64,000 bases of DNA from Clostridium muellerianum (GTDB taxonomy: Bacteria; Bacillota; Clostridia; Clostridiales; Clostridiaceae), in assembly GCF_012926525.1 (NCBI RefSeq), contig NZ_JABBNI010000047.1, forward strand, positions 239,504 to 303,503. Direction: 5' to 3'. The notes under the pieces were generated by a model. It searched no databases. It saw only the letters and a list, made by a program, of their open reading frames with translations, and was not told where the DNA came from. A program made the position numbers and the translations under genes. Shown piece after piece: positions 16,227 to 25,700 of the stretch (its first letter is position 1; each line of letters begins with the position of its first letter).

Positions 16227-16808
16227 ATGAAAAAAGTACTTATATTAAATGGAAGTCCACGTAAAGATGGTATAGTATACAACTTGCTAAAGGAAATAAG
16301 TAATAATTTAAAAGAGAACAGTGAAATAGAATGGATTGATGTATACAATTTGAAAATGAAACCTTGTATAGCATGTATGAAATGCAGAACAGGTGGTAAA
16401 TGCGTATTGCCTAATGATGATGCACATATTATTGGAGAAAAAATACAGAGTGCAGATGCATTAATTGTTGGAACTCCTACTTACTGGGGGAATATGAGCT
16501 CACAATTAAAAGTTTTGTTTGAACGTAATGTTCCAGTTTTTATGGGTGAAAGTTCTAAGGGCATACCTGTACCAAAGCAAAAAGGAAAAATGGCGGCTAT
16601 TGTGGTATCATGTACTACACCATGGCCATTCAATTTTATAGCATCGGAAAGTAGAGGAGCATTGAATTCTGTAAAAGAAGTTTTGCACTACAGTGGTTAT
16701 AAGATAGTAGGTAAGCTTGTAAAACCTGGGACTAAAACAAATAGAAGTATTTCTGAAAAAATGTTGAATAAGGCAAGAAGTATAGCAGCTAAAATTTTAA
16801 GTATATAA
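16227..16808 (+). CDS. flavodoxin-fold NAD(P)H-dependent FMN oxidoreductase
   Basis: A 193-residue protein of the iron-sulfur-flavoprotein/NADPH-dependent FMN reductase superfamily. LILNGSPRKDGIVYNLL at the N terminus is the FMN phosphate loop. PCIACMKCRTGGKCVL at about 47-62 has a cysteine pattern resembling the cluster site of iron-sulfur flavoproteins. GTPTYWGNMSSQLKVLFER at about 84-102 is the family's flavin-contact motif. The physiological electron partner is unknown. I use ATG 16227, with AGAGGATGG 9 bp upstream, rather than GTG 16203. It lies 46 bp after the TetR-partner gene and may be co-transcribed. Confidence 0.86.
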   Translation: MKKVLILNGSPRKDGIVYNLLKEISNNLKENSEIEWIDVYNLKMKPCIACMKCRTGGKCVLPNDDAHIIGEKIQSADALIVGTPTYWGNMSSQLKVLFERNVPVFMGESSKGIPVPKQKGKMAAIVVSCTTPWPFNFIASESRGALNSVKEVLHYSGYKIVGKLVKPGTKTNRSISEKMLNKARSIAAKILSI

Positions 16809-16946
16809 ATATGTGAGGTGTACAAGTTTATTAATAATATGAGCAGTTACTATAGTGAAAATTATTTACTTTTAAATAAGATTAGTATTTTAGTATATAT
16901 ATTATGTGTTATAATATGGTATAAATACAAGAAGTGGGGAATAAAA

Positions 16947-17915
16947 ATGAAGGAAATAAGTTTTAGTGATATAGAAGGAATAAAAGTAGGAAATTTTCAA
17001 GATTTAAAGGGGCCTACAGGTTGTACAGTAGTAATTTGTGAAGAAGGGGCAGCAGCTGGAGTAGATGTTCGCGGGGGATCACCAGGCACTAGAGAAACAG
17101 ATTTACTTGATCCTGTAAATTTAGTAGATAAAATTCATGCAGTAACACTAGCTGGAGGAAGTGCATTTGGATTAGATGCGGCTAGTGGAGTAATGGAATA
17201 TTTAGAAAAAAAAGATGTTGGTTTTGATGTTAGTGTTACAAAAGTACCTATAGTGTGTTCGGCTGTATTATTTGATTTGGTTATTGGAGATTATAGGATA
17301 AGACCAGATAAGGTAATGGGCTACAAAGCTTGTGAAAATGCAGAATTAAATGAATGTAGGGAAGGTAATGTAGGGGCTGGAGCAGGTGCTACTGTAGGTA
17401 AGATATTAGGTGCTGAACATTCAATGAAAGGTGGATTAGGGTGTTATGCTCTTCAAGTAGGAGAACTTCAAGTTGGTGCTTGTATTGCAGTTAATTGTCT
17501 TGGAGATGTAATAGATCCCTTAACAGGGAAAATTATAGCAGGAGCTTTAAAAGAAGATAAAAAAACTTTTGCAAATACAGAAGAAATTATGATATCAAGA
17601 TATTCAGAAAAGAAAAATTTGTTTAGTGGCAATACAACCATAGGAGTAGTAGCTACTAATGGAAAATTTACAAAATCAGAAATGAATAAAATAGCTTCTA
17701 TGGCTCATAATGGTTATGGAAGAACTATGAGACCTGCCCATTCCATGTTTGATGGTGATACAATATTTACTATGGCAACAGGAAAGGTAGAAGCGGATAT
17801 AAGTGTAGTAGGACTTTTAGCTGCCAGGGTAGTTGAACAGGCAGTGGTGAGAGCTGTGAAAAGTGCACAATCCATACTAGGATACAAGGCGTATAAAGAT
17901 TTGATTAATGAGTAG
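16947..17915 (+). CDS. P1 family (DmpA/S58) peptidase
   Basis: A 322-residue Ntn-like peptidase of the DmpA/P1 family, predicted aminopeptidase or amidase that matures by self-cleavage. Recognisable are GVDVRGGSPGTRETDLLDP, AVTLAGGSAFGLDAASGVMEYLE at about 70-90, GNVGAGAGATVGK at about 138-150 and the C-terminal VATNGKFTKSEM and MFDGDTIFTMATG blocks. The longer frame from GTG 16818 adds 43 residues with a membrane-like stretch. However, a TATAAT at about 16910 lies inside it, and ATG 16947 aligns with the family start, so I use 16947. The ribosome site there (GTGGGG) is weak. The gene is monocistronic before a palindromic repeat. Confidence 0.87.
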   Translation: MKEISFSDIEGIKVGNFQDLKGPTGCTVVICEEGAAAGVDVRGGSPGTRETDLLDPVNLVDKIHAVTLAGGSAFGLDAASGVMEYLEKKDVGFDVSVTKVPIVCSAVLFDLVIGDYRIRPDKVMGYKACENAELNECREGNVGAGAGATVGKILGAEHSMKGGLGCYALQVGELQVGACIAVNCLGDVIDPLTGKIIAGALKEDKKTFANTEEIMISRYSEKKNLFSGNTTIGVVATNGKFTKSEMNKIASMAHNGYGRTMRPAHSMFDGDTIFTMATGKVEADISVVGLLAARVVEQAVVRAVKSAQSILGYKAYKDLINE

Positions 17916-17937
17916 ATAATAATGTTATGCAATTGCA

Positions 17938-18262
17938 AGTAACCGAAGAAACGTTAAGCTGTATTCCGGCTGATATATGTTGTGTAGGAACACTCACTTC
18001 ACTAAGAAGTTCTAATTGCTTGAGATATTGAAAAATGCCTACCTCCTCAAATGTGACCTCCTGTCACTTTCGGAGCTTTTGCCGTCCTGGCAAAAATTAC
18101 GGCATTTTTAGAGTAATGAAACTCCTCTTCCTTTTGTCAGAGGAGTAAGCGATTCGCACAAAATCATAGATTTTGGCTCTCTGCTTAACAACTTCTAAAA
18201 TTTGTTCGAATGTTCCTGCACAACATATATCAGTCTTCATACAGCTTAACGTTTCTTCTTAC
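17938..18262. repeat. long palindromic element, family 3, carrying an extra hairpin module
   Basis: The arms match the copy at 6531. The apex is stem ATGCC/GGCAT, stem CTCC/GGAG, hairpin GTGAC-CTCCT-GTCAC and hairpin TTTTGCC-GTCCT-GGCAAAA. On the right flank the usual CAATATCTCAAGC is replaced by about 75 bp (18109-18185) with its own stem ACTCCTCT/AGAGGAGT. The inverse of that module sits inside the family 4 repeat at 59722-59791. Confidence 0.87.
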
Positions 18263-18577
18263 TGCAGTGTACATATAATAGTATTATTTATGTATTCTAA
18301 GTTATCTATCTTTAATCATAATTTAAGGTACAACCTGTAAAATCAGTAAACAGTATCTGTTAGATAAAATTAAAAAAGCAAGCTATTCTAAATTTAGCAT
18401 GATAAAACAGAAGAATTCGCCTTAATTTTTAAAAGTTAAATTATAAAATTATCAATAATTATATGTATAACTGTGTATTATCATATATGTTTTATTATAA
18501 TGTCTAAATTAGATCTACTTCTATTTAATATTGTGGTGAATTATAAAAATATATATAGAATTGGAGGGTGACTTTAA
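18263..18577. other. non-coding AT-rich flank of the repeat
   Basis: No ORF with a ribosome site, no clear promoter and no RNA family could be recognised here. A GAATTCGCCTTAATTTTTAAA segment near 18412 recalls the AATTAAGGCGAAGCC motif found beside the repeats at 1857. Confidence 0.4.
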
Positions 18578-19027
18578 TTGATAAGTTTGAAAAAATTATC
18601 AAAACAAAGTTTCATTGTTTTAATAATTGTTCTTATAATTTATATGTATCCCAAAGATATTGATAGATCGTATCAAGGGTGTGTATATTTAGGGCCAAAT
18701 AAAAAAGTAACTACCATTACAATGCATCTAAAAGGCAAATTGTATAAATCACAGTTTTTTAATGGTGAACAAATACGTGGAACAATAGAAATTCAAGGTA
18801 ATAAATACAATACTGATTTGAGTAAAACCAATTCACCTCGTTTTATTGGATCATCAAGTTTTGAAGATAATGACTTTATTGTGAGACTTTCTGATGATTT
18901 GGAGTCAATTGATATGACTAGAATGGGTACAACTTCAATGAAAATATTCGCTCCTGCTAAAAATAAGGAAGATTATCTAATTGTACAAAAAAATTTACAT
19001 ACTAAAAAAATTTCAACTTTAGAATAG
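18578..19027 (+). CDS. hypothetical membrane-anchored protein
   Basis: A protein of 149 residues with a single N-terminal membrane segment (FIVLIIVLIIYMY) and a small, probably beta-rich outer domain containing GCVYLGPNKKVTTITMHLKG and a later FEDNDFIVRLSDDL. I do not recognise the family. No lipobox is visible. Translation starts at TTG 18578, supported by GGAGGGTGA about 7 bp upstream. It is flanked by a palindromic repeat and by the yjdF riboswitch, with no operon partner. Confidence 0.65.
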   Translation: MISLKKLSKQSFIVLIIVLIIYMYPKDIDRSYQGCVYLGPNKKVTTITMHLKGKLYKSQFFNGEQIRGTIEIQGNKYNTDLSKTNSPRFIGSSSFEDNDFIVRLSDDLESIDMTRMGTTSMKIFAPAKNKEDYLIVQKNLHTKKISTLE

Positions 19028-19163
19028 TGAAAACAATTTTATCAAGTTAATCATTTCTTTATCATTTAATTTATGAAATTTAGTTTGGAAGTTTCACATA
19101 GTTTTTGTTTTGTAAAGAAAGAATATTACTTGCACAACAGCTATGAATATTGTAGAATTTATT

Positions 19164-19264
19164 TGCAGGAATAAAAACACAGTTCGGTAGGTAGTCCGGA
19201 CGCATATTAAATATTATTTAATATGTCAGTAGCCTTCCCCCTCGGGATGTCCATTTTCTGTATA
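19164..19264 (+). ncRNA. yjdF riboswitch (azaaromatic-sensing RNA)
   Basis: This compact structured leader has GGTAGGTAGTCCGGACG, a GCATATTAAAT/ATTTAATATG hairpin, GTCAGTAGCCTTCCCCCTCGGG and a closing GGATGTCC. It ends 11 bp before the GGAGGGG ribosome site of a yjdF homologue. The identity rests mainly on this gene context, since yjdF genes are commonly preceded by such an RNA, and on the motif layout. The effect is probably on translation, because no terminator stem lies before the gene. Confidence 0.72.
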
Positions 19265-19287
19265 AAGTTTAACTTGGAGGGGAAAAA

Positions 19288-19698
19288 ATGAATATTAAAC
19301 TTACTGTCTATTTTGAAGATCCATTTTGGGTAGGAGTCTTTGAAAAAACTTATAATAACATTTACGAGGTTTCTAAAGTAACATTTGGTTCTGAGCCTAA
19401 GGACTATGAGGTATATGAATTTATACTTTGTAATTTTTATAAACTGAAGTTCACTGCACCTATGGAATTAACAGAGTTAAAAATAAAAAGAGTAAATCCC
19501 CAAAAACTTAAGAAAAAAATAAAAAAAGAAACTGAAAATAAAGGGATTTCAACTAAGGCTCAAGAAGCAATGAGATTAGAACAGGAAAGCAAAAAATGTG
19601 AAAGAAAAGAAATTTCTAAGGTTATGAAAGAGGAAGAGAAGAAAAGGCAGTTTGAATTTAAACAGCAAAAAAAGAAGGAAAAGAAAAAGGGCCATTAG
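19288..19698 (+). CDS. yjdF: YjdF family protein (DUF2992)
   Basis: A 136-residue protein of unknown biochemical role, typical of genes under azaaromatic-responsive riboswitches. The N-terminal half is the conserved core: KLTVYFEDPFWVGVFE at 4-19, then TFGSEPKDYEVYEFIL at about 31-46. The C-terminal half is a highly charged Lys/Glu-rich tail (EEEKKRQFEFKQQKK) predicted as coiled coil. GGAGGGG lies 8 bp before ATG. The gene is monocistronic, with a terminator 12 bp after the stop. Confidence 0.92.
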   Translation: MNIKLTVYFEDPFWVGVFEKTYNNIYEVSKVTFGSEPKDYEVYEFILCNFYKLKFTAPMELTELKIKRVNPQKLKKKIKKETENKGISTKAQEAMRLEQESKKCERKEISKVMKEEEKKRQFEFKQQKKKEKKKGH

Positions 19699-19708
19699 GT
19701 GTAAAAAA

Positions 19709-19740
19709 AGAGTTAGCAATTAAATTGTTAGCTCTTTTTG
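19709..19740 (+). terminator. intrinsic terminator after yjdF
   Basis: GAGTTAGCAA pairs with TTGTTAGCTC around TTAAA, followed by five T. Confidence 0.88.
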
Positions 19741-19950
19741 TTATAAATATTTAAGAGAAAAATTAATGAAAATTTTAAATGTAATTATACTATAAATTGA
19801 TATAAAAGTTTTTAAATATAACAAATTGTTTTGAGCACAATTTTAAATTTAAGAAATTTTATAGTTAATTTTGTGTACAATATTAATAAAAGTTAGATAT
19901 AATATTAATTGGATGCTTATACAAAAATTATTAAGTTAGGGGCGATATAA

Positions 19951-21117
19951 ATGACAGAAGAAAATAAAGATGCAAATTCTATGAAGGAATTTATGGAGGA
20001 TATAGAATCTTCTATGAAATCAATTAGAAGAGGAGAAATTGTAAAAGGGAAAATAATATCTGTAACAGAAAATGATGCAATAGTAAATATAGGGTATATG
20101 TCAGATGGAATACTACCTAAAAGTGAAGTGAGTGAAAATGAAGAAGAAAATCTTATGGACACTTTAAAGGAAAATGAAGAAATATATGTGTATATATTAG
20201 ATATGAATGATGGTGAAGGTAATGTTCTTTTATCTAAAAAAGAAGCTGATAAAATAAAAACTTGGGATGAATTAGAGAAGGCATTTAAAGAAAAAACAGA
20301 TGTTGAAACAGTAGTTAAAGAAGTTGTAAAAGGTGGAGTTGTAACTTACATAAATGGTATACGAGCATTTATACCTGGATCTCAATTGTCACTATCTTAT
20401 GTAGAAGAATTAAAATCATTTGTAGGTAAGACTTTAGTTGTAAAAGTAATAGAGTTTGATAGAGAAAAAGAAAAGGTTGTTTTATCTAGAAAAGTAATAG
20501 AGAAGGCTGAAGCTGAGAATAAAAAAGAACAGCTTTTAAATACTATTAAAGCAGGAGAAAAGAGAACTGGTGTAGTAAGTAGACTTGCTAAATTTGGAGC
20601 TTTTGTTGATTTAGGTGGAGTAGATGGACTTATCCATGTTTCAGAACTATCATGGAAGAGAGTTAACAATCCAGCAGATGTGGTTTCAGTAGGCGATAAA
20701 GTTGAAGTTTACGTATTATCTGTAGATAAAGAAAATAATAGGATAGCTTTAGCATTAAAAGATGTAAATGAAGATCCATGGAAAAATGTAAGCAGTAAAC
20801 TAAAAACTGGAGACGTAGTAGAAGGTGAAATTTCAAAGTTTACAAGCTTTGGAGCTTTTGTAGAAATTCAACCTGGAGTAGAAGGCCTTGTTCATATTTC
20901 AGAAATATCAGAGGAAAGAATATTAAAGCCTTCGGACGTATTGAATTTAGGAGATAAGGTTAGAGTAAAGATATTAGATATAGATAACAAGGAAAATAGA
21001 ATTAGTTTAAGTATTAAGGATGCAATTGAAAGACCAAAAGAGGACTTAGATAAGTTTAACGATAATGAAAGTGCTGGTACTAGTTTAGCGGATTTATTAA
21101 AAGATTTTAAATTTTAG
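19951..21117 (+). CDS. S1 RNA-binding domain protein (ribosomal protein S1 homologue)
   Basis: A 388-residue protein with an acidic N terminus and four successive S1 (OB-fold) RNA-binding domains at about 30-100, 115-185, 200-270 and 285-355. They begin with GEIVKGKIISV, ETVVKEVVKGG, GEKRTGVVSRL and GDVVEGEISKF, and the last two carry the standard GAFVDLGG/GLIHVSELS pattern. The size fits the short S1-like proteins of Firmicutes, which bind mRNA and may assist translation initiation. Here it is free-standing, whereas in some clostridia it is fused to IspH. AGGGGCGAT lies ahead of ATG. A terminator follows. Confidence 0.9.
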   Translation: MTEENKDANSMKEFMEDIESSMKSIRRGEIVKGKIISVTENDAIVNIGYMSDGILPKSEVSENEEENLMDTLKENEEIYVYILDMNDGEGNVLLSKKEADKIKTWDELEKAFKEKTDVETVVKEVVKGGVVTYINGIRAFIPGSQLSLSYVEELKSFVGKTLVVKVIEFDREKEKVVLSRKVIEKAEAENKKEQLLNTIKAGEKRTGVVSRLAKFGAFVDLGGVDGLIHVSELSWKRVNNPADVVSVGDKVEVYVLSVDKENNRIALALKDVNEDPWKNVSSKLKTGDVVEGEISKFTSFGAFVEIQPGVEGLVHISEISEERILKPSDVLNLGDKVRVKILDIDNKENRISLSIKDAIERPKEDLDKFNDNESAGTSLADLLKDFKF

Positions 21118-21127
21118 ATAATTAAAG

Positions 21128-21168
21128 TAAGCTTCTTGGAGTCATATCCGGGAAGCTTATTTTAAATT
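21128..21168 (+). terminator. intrinsic terminator after the S1-domain gene
   Basis: TAAGCTTC (21128-21135) pairs with GAAGCTTA (21152-21159), followed by TTTTAAATTT. The T-run is weak. Confidence 0.6.
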
Positions 21169-21433
21169 TATGAAGTTTGTATAAATATAGTTTTTTTGTA
21201 CTATTATTTGTTTGTAAACGATGCAAAATTACTTATTATGGATTATAAGCCATGATGTTACTTTAAAAAAGCTCACAAAAAGTATATTATTATAATTAGA
21301 TTATGTAAATTTGCATTAAATTATGTTTAATAATACAGTTTTAACATAAGTTCACAAGATATTTTAAAATAATAGGTATGTTCCTAATTTACAAGTATGT
21401 TTATTATTTATATTGATGCAGAGGTGGTATTCT

Positions 21434-22930
21434 TTGAACTATGAATTAAAAGAAAGTGAACTGAGTTTGGGGGGATTAATTAATGGTGAAAAATATTTTA
21501 CTGAATGTGAAGTGAGTAGAAATAAGTACACTTTAGAACTTTTAGAAGGCGTATTAAGAGGAATCCCTGATATTATAAGAGTGTTTAGTTCAGATAACAC
21601 AATTTTGTTTTTTAATGAAGCTGGATACAAATTTTATAATAAGACTCGGGATGAAGTCAGAGGAAAAAAGTGTTTTGAAACTTTGAATAGAAAAAGAAAT
21701 TGCGAAAGCTGTGATGTACAAAATACTATCAGAACTAAGCAAATGATAAGGATAGAAAAGTATGTTCCAGAGTTTAACCGATTTATGGAGTGCACTTACA
21801 ATCCAGTTTTAGATGACTCTGGTGAAATAATATTTGTTGTTGAACAATTAAAAGATATTACTGAAAAAAAGATAATGGCGAATACTGTTAAGGAAAGTGA
21901 AGAAAGATATCGTAAAATAGTTAATCTTTCACCTGAGGCTATAGTTATTGTAGTTGATAATAGAATTGTTTTAACAAACCATCAAGCTTGTAAGTTAGTA
22001 GGCACAGATTACAGTAAGATTATTGGAGAAAGCATATACAAATATCTAGGAAGTGAAAGCATAAAACCTATTAGAAAAAAAATAAAGCAAATACTGGAGG
22101 ATAAAAAAACAAAGAGTACATCTGATCATAAAATTATTAGATATGATCAAAGTATAGTTGAAGTAGAAATCTCTGCTAGTTATCTAACGTATAAAGGAAG
22201 ACCAGCTATTCAAGCGGTAATTAGAAATATTACAGAAACTAAAAGAGCATTAAATCAAGCTGCCAAGTTTCAAAAAAAATACATCGAGAGTATATCGCCT
22301 ATTCCAGAAAAAATTCAAATGGAAACATTATATATGCCAGCTAGAACTGTAACTGGAGACTTTTTTAAGATATATAAAGTTAATGAAGATTTAGCAATTG
22401 GAATAGTTGGGGATGTTAGTGGCAAGGGAATTACGGCAGCTCTTAGTGTTCTGGCATTTTTTGTTCTATTTCGTGAAGCAATTTTAATTAGTTATGATCC
22501 AAGTAAGATAGTTAAAATTTTGAACAAAAAAATTGTTAATTATTTAGATAAATACATAGCAGCTTGTTGTTTTAGCTTAGATTTAAAAAGAAATGAAGCA
22601 ATAATAGCAGGTGCAGGAATAAATCAGTTTATGTTTCAAAAAAGTAATTGCAGTGCGCAGGAGTTTATTGTTAAAGGACCTTTTTTAGGTATGTTTGAAG
22701 ATGGAGAATTTGATGAAAAAGTAATTTCCTTTGAAAAAGGAGATAGATTCTATTTTCCTACAGATGGTTTGGAATTTATATTTGATGATGATGAAATTAA
22801 AGATAATTATCTTAAAAAACATACAATAATTGAATTTATAGACTATGTGAAAAATGTTTTAAATGGTGTAATTAGCGATTTTGGAGCCTTAAAGGATGAT
22901 AGTACACTCATTGCCTTAGAAATTAAATAG
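21434..22930 (+). CDS. PAS-PAS-SpoIIE (PP2C) serine phosphatase, RsbU-like
   Basis: This 498-residue cytosolic protein carries two PAS sensor domains (about 40-145 and 160-270). A SpoIIE/RsbU-type PP2C phosphatase domain (about 285-498) follows, with metal-binding motifs ARTVTGDFFKIY, GDVSGKGITAALS and a late LKDDSTLIALE. It should dephosphorylate the STAS protein encoded at the end of this operon. The first PAS contains a CxxC-like RNCESCDV loop that might bind a cofactor. I start at TTG 21434 with GAGGTGG 7 bp upstream; the ATG at 21416 precedes the ribosome site. First gene of a four-gene operon; the next gene begins 16 bp later. Confidence 0.88.
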   Translation: MNYELKESELSLGGLINGEKYFTECEVSRNKYTLELLEGVLRGIPDIIRVFSSDNTILFFNEAGYKFYNKTRDEVRGKKCFETLNRKRNCESCDVQNTIRTKQMIRIEKYVPEFNRFMECTYNPVLDDSGEIIFVVEQLKDITEKKIMANTVKESEERYRKIVNLSPEAIVIVVDNRIVLTNHQACKLVGTDYSKIIGESIYKYLGSESIKPIRKKIKQILEDKKTKSTSDHKIIRYDQSIVEVEISASYLTYKGRPAIQAVIRNITETKRALNQAAKFQKKYIESISPIPEKIQMETLYMPARTVTGDFFKIYKVNEDLAIGIVGDVSGKGITAALSVLAFFVLFREAILISYDPSKIVKILNKKIVNYLDKYIAACCFSLDLKRNEAIIAGAGINQFMFQKSNCSAQEFIVKGPFLGMFEDGEFDEKVISFEKGDRFYFPTDGLEFIFDDDEIKDNYLKKHTIIEFIDYVKNVLNGVISDFGALKDDSTLIALEIK

Positions 22931-22946
22931 TTTAGGAGGAATGAAA

Positions 22947-23330
22947 GTGAAAAACAATGAATTTATTTTATATGGCTTATCAGAATATAAACAAATTATT
23001 GATAAAGTTATTTCAGATTTGAATGCTTCACAGTATGATTTTGATATAAAACTAATATTAACAGAAGCATTAACGAACGCTTTTAAACATGGCAATAATA
23101 TGAAGGCTGATAAGCCTATTTACTTGAGATATGCATATGATAATTCAAATGTAAAATTTGAAATTCAGGACTGCGGAAATGGACTTAAAAATGTAATAAT
23201 TAATGAAAATTTAGATGAAGAAGATATTCTTAATGATCAAGGAAGAGGGTTATTTCTTATTAAAAATCTTTCAGATAATATTGAGTTAAAGCCAAATACT
23301 TTAATTATAGAGAAATCATTGGTAATATAA
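22947..23330 (+). CDS. RsbW/SpoIIAB-like anti-sigma serine kinase (GHKL ATPase)
   Basis: A 127-residue single HATPase_c domain protein. The N-box is [14 protein letters not shown] and the G1 region is [10 protein letters not shown], with a G2-like [10 protein letters not shown] near the end. In partner-switching systems such a kinase phosphorylates a STAS antagonist and sequesters a sigma factor or other target. No sigma factor gene is present here. The likely start is GTG 22947, 7 bp after AGGAGG; the ATG at 22941 is too close to it. It lies between the PP2C phosphatase and the chemoreceptor genes, with very short gaps on both sides. Confidence 0.87.
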   Translation: MKNNEFILYGLSEYKQIIDKVISDLNASQYDFDIKLILTEALTNAFKHGNNMKADKPIYLRYAYDNSNVKFEIQDCGNGLKNVIINENLDEEDILNDQGRGLFLIKNLSDNIELKPNTLIIEKSLVI

Positions 23331-23367
23331 AATGCTACAAGATAATAGTAAAGACGGAGGTATTAAA

Positions 23368-25362
23368 ATGCGGACAAGTTTAAAAAACAAATTAGGATTA
23401 ATGTTTTTTGTATTTATAGCTATTCCTTTAGTTATTTTGGGGAGTTTTTCATATTTTAAAACTTCAAGTTTAATGCAAAATACAGTTGAACAACAATTAG
23501 AAAATACTACAAATCAAACAGCAAAATTAGTGAAAGGAAATATAAATTCAGTAAGTAGCTATATTGACATGTTAAGTTTAGATAAAGAATTAGCTAGCAT
23601 TGCAAGTGGTGATGAAAAAAATAGTTCAGATATCTTTAATTATTTATCACAATTGCAAAAACAAAATAGTGATCAAATAGAGAAGATATTTGTTACAAAT
23701 ATTTCTAGCAAGGAAGTTGTAAGCAGTGAAGCTGAAAAATCTAATATTGATTTAAGTGATTGTGATTATGTACAAAATGCTTTAAAAGGAAATAAGAATA
23801 TAAGTGAAGTTGTAAAATCTAAAGTAACAGGAAAGCCTGTAATAGCAATTGCAGCTCCATTAAAGGTTAATGATAAAGTTGTAGGTATGATAGCTGCTAC
23901 TATCAAATTTGAATATATTTCAAAATATGCATCTAAGGTAAAAATAGGTGATAATGGATATGGTTATATAATAGACAAAAAAGGTTTAATTGATTATCAT
24001 CCAAGTAGTGAAAAGATACTTAAGGAGAATATTTTAAATGATAATAATGAACAGTTGAAAGCCTTATTTAATAAGGCTAAAGATGGAGAAAATGCACAAG
24101 GATACTATACATATGGTGGAGTCCGCAAATTTGTAAAATTTGTCCCTGTTAGTAATTGGGTTATAGCAGTAACTGCTGATTATAATGAGTATATGGCTCC
24201 TGCTGCAGCTATTAGAAAATTTACTATTTTAATATCTATACTATCAGTAGTTATTGCAGTATTTTTAGCGTGTATGCTTACTATAAGAAACATAATAAAT
24301 CCTATTAAAGATTTGGAAGACTTAATGACCAAAGCTGGAGATGGAGACTTAACAGTAAGAGCTCAAATAAATACAAAAGATGAAATTCAAACTCTAGGTG
24401 AATATTTTAACAAAATGATTGAACATCAGGATAATACAATACGGCATATTAGAGATGCATCAGAGAATTTAGCTGCATCTTCAGAGGAACTTGCTGCATC
24501 CAATGAAGAGATAAGTTCTACTACAGAGCAAATAACAAATACTATTCAGCAGGTTGCAGAAAATTCACAGGAACAAAGTAGTTCAATTGTAGAAGTATCA
24601 GAAGTTTTAGTTCAGCTTTCAAGTTTAGTTCAAATATCACAAAGCAGAGGACTTACTGCAAAAAATAGTTCACAGCATACTATGGATACAGCTGAAAAGG
24701 GAAGAAATAAAATTGAACAAACAGTTACTGCCATTGAGAATATTAGTGAAGCATCATCTGAAACAGAAAATACGTTGAAAGTTTTACAGGAGCTTTCGAA
24801 GAAGGTTAGTGGAATTATTAGTACAATAAATAATATTTCATCACAAACTAACCTACTGGCATTAAATGCAGCTATTGAAGCAGCAAGAGCAGGTGAACAT
24901 GGAAAAGGATTTGCTGTGGTAGCAGAAGAAGTTCGTAAGCTTTCAGAGGAAACAAATGTTGGTGCAAATGAGGTATCTTCTTTAATAGGGGAGATGGTAG
25001 CTGAAGTTGAAAAAGCAGTAGAAAATATGAATTCAAGTAGAAATGCAGTGGAGAATGGAGTTAACATAGCAAAAGATACGGATAAATCTTTTGTTAGCAT
25101 TATAGATGCTGTAAAACAAATATCAAAGGATGTAGAACAAATAGTAGATGTTACAAAAGATGAAGTTGCTACATCTGATAAGATAATAAATCTTATTAAT
25201 TCAGTTGCAACTATTACTGAAAACAACGCAGCTAATAGTGAAGAGGTTGCTGCATCTGCTGAAGAACAGAATGCAGCAATTGAAAATGTGGCAGCTACTG
25301 CAGAGGAGTCTAGTGCATTAGCGGCATCATTAAACAATCTTGTGGAAAAATTTATAGTTTGA
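23368..25362 (+). CDS. methyl-accepting chemotaxis protein with dCache sensor
   Basis: A 664-residue membrane receptor. TM1 lies in [16 protein letters not shown]. An extracytoplasmic double-Cache domain of about 240 residues follows ([18 protein letters not shown] is a typical Cache stretch). TM2 lies in [19 protein letters not shown], then a HAMP domain and a long coiled signalling domain with the hairpin tip [22 protein letters not shown] 23368 has GACGGAGGT upstream; the longer frame begins 36 bp earlier without a site. It is unusual in being embedded between partner-switch genes rather than next to che genes, so its output may be the RsbU/W/V module. Confidence 0.92.
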   Translation: MRTSLKNKLGLMFFVFIAIPLVILGSFSYFKTSSLMQNTVEQQLENTTNQTAKLVKGNINSVSSYIDMLSLDKELASIASGDEKNSSDIFNYLSQLQKQNSDQIEKIFVTNISSKEVVSSEAEKSNIDLSDCDYVQNALKGNKNISEVVKSKVTGKPVIAIAAPLKVNDKVVGMIAATIKFEYISKYASKVKIGDNGYGYIIDKKGLIDYHPSSEKILKENILNDNNEQLKALFNKAKDGENAQGYYTYGGVRKFVKFVPVSNWVIAVTADYNEYMAPAAAIRKFTILISILSVVIAVFLACMLTIRNIINPIKDLEDLMTKAGDGDLTVRAQINTKDEIQTLGEYFNKMIEHQDNTIRHIRDASENLAASSEELAASNEEISSTTEQITNTIQQVAENSQEQSSSIVEVSEVLVQLSSLVQISQSRGLTAKNSSQHTMDTAEKGRNKIEQTVTAIENISEASSETENTLKVLQELSKKVSGIISTINNISSQTNLLALNAAIEAARAGEHGKGFAVVAEEVRKLSEETNVGANEVSSLIGEMVAEVEKAVENMNSSRNAVENGVNIAKDTDKSFVSIIDAVKQISKDVEQIVDVTKDEVATSDKIINLINSVATITENNAANSEEVAASAEEQNAAIENVAATAEESSALAASLNNLVEKFIV

Positions 25363-25372
25363 GGTGATTTAA

Positions 25373-25654
25373 ATGAGTGAATTTAAAATTGAAATACCAG
25401 AAAATTTCGCAGTAGATGAAGCAGATGAACTTAGGGAAAAATTTAATTATTTAATGAATGAGGGAAAAAAGGATTTTGTAGTAGATTTTAGAAAATGTAC
25501 TTTTATTGATAGTACAGGACTTGGAGTTTTGGTCTCAGTTTATAAAAAGTGTAAGAGTATAGATGGCAGTCTTAAGCTTTATTCAATCAATGAACAGGTT
25601 ATGAAAATTTTTAATATGACTAGATTAGATAAGGTGTTTGAAATATATAAGTAA
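25373..25654 (+). CDS. STAS-domain anti-sigma factor antagonist (RsbV/SpoIIAA-like)
   Basis: A 93-residue single STAS domain. DFRKCTFIDSTGLGVLV at about 42-58 includes the conserved Asp-Ser-Thr-Gly-Leu, with Ser as the expected phosphorylation site. It should be phosphorylated by the kinase at 22947 and dephosphorylated by the phosphatase at 21434. The ribosome site GAGGTGATTT precedes ATG, 10 bp after the chemoreceptor stop. It is the last gene of the operon, closed by a bidirectional terminator. Confidence 0.92.
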   Translation: MSEFKIEIPENFAVDEADELREKFNYLMNEGKKDFVVDFRKCTFIDSTGLGVLVSVYKKCKSIDGSLKLYSINEQVMKIFNMTRLDKVFEIYK

Positions 25655-25662
25655 ATACTGAT

Positions 25663-25699
25663 AAAAAAATTACTACGAAATTATCGTAGTAATTTTTTT
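25663..25699. terminator. bidirectional terminator between the STAS gene and queT
   Basis: AAATTACTACGA pairs with TCGTAGTAATTT around AATTA. T-runs flank it on both strands, so it can end the operon from the left and the minus-strand operon from the right. Confidence 0.88.
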
Positions 25700-25700
25700 A

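Noticed and set aside
16818..16946. N-terminal membrane extension of the P1 peptidase
   Set aside because: A TATAAT box lies inside this stretch and the family start matches ATG 16947, so the extension is probably not translated.
24630..25337. Minus-strand frame of 235 codons opposite the chemoreceptor gene
   Set aside because: It is a shadow of the coding strand: Ser/Thr/Phe-rich, without ribosome site or recognisable motif, lying wholly within a well-defined gene.
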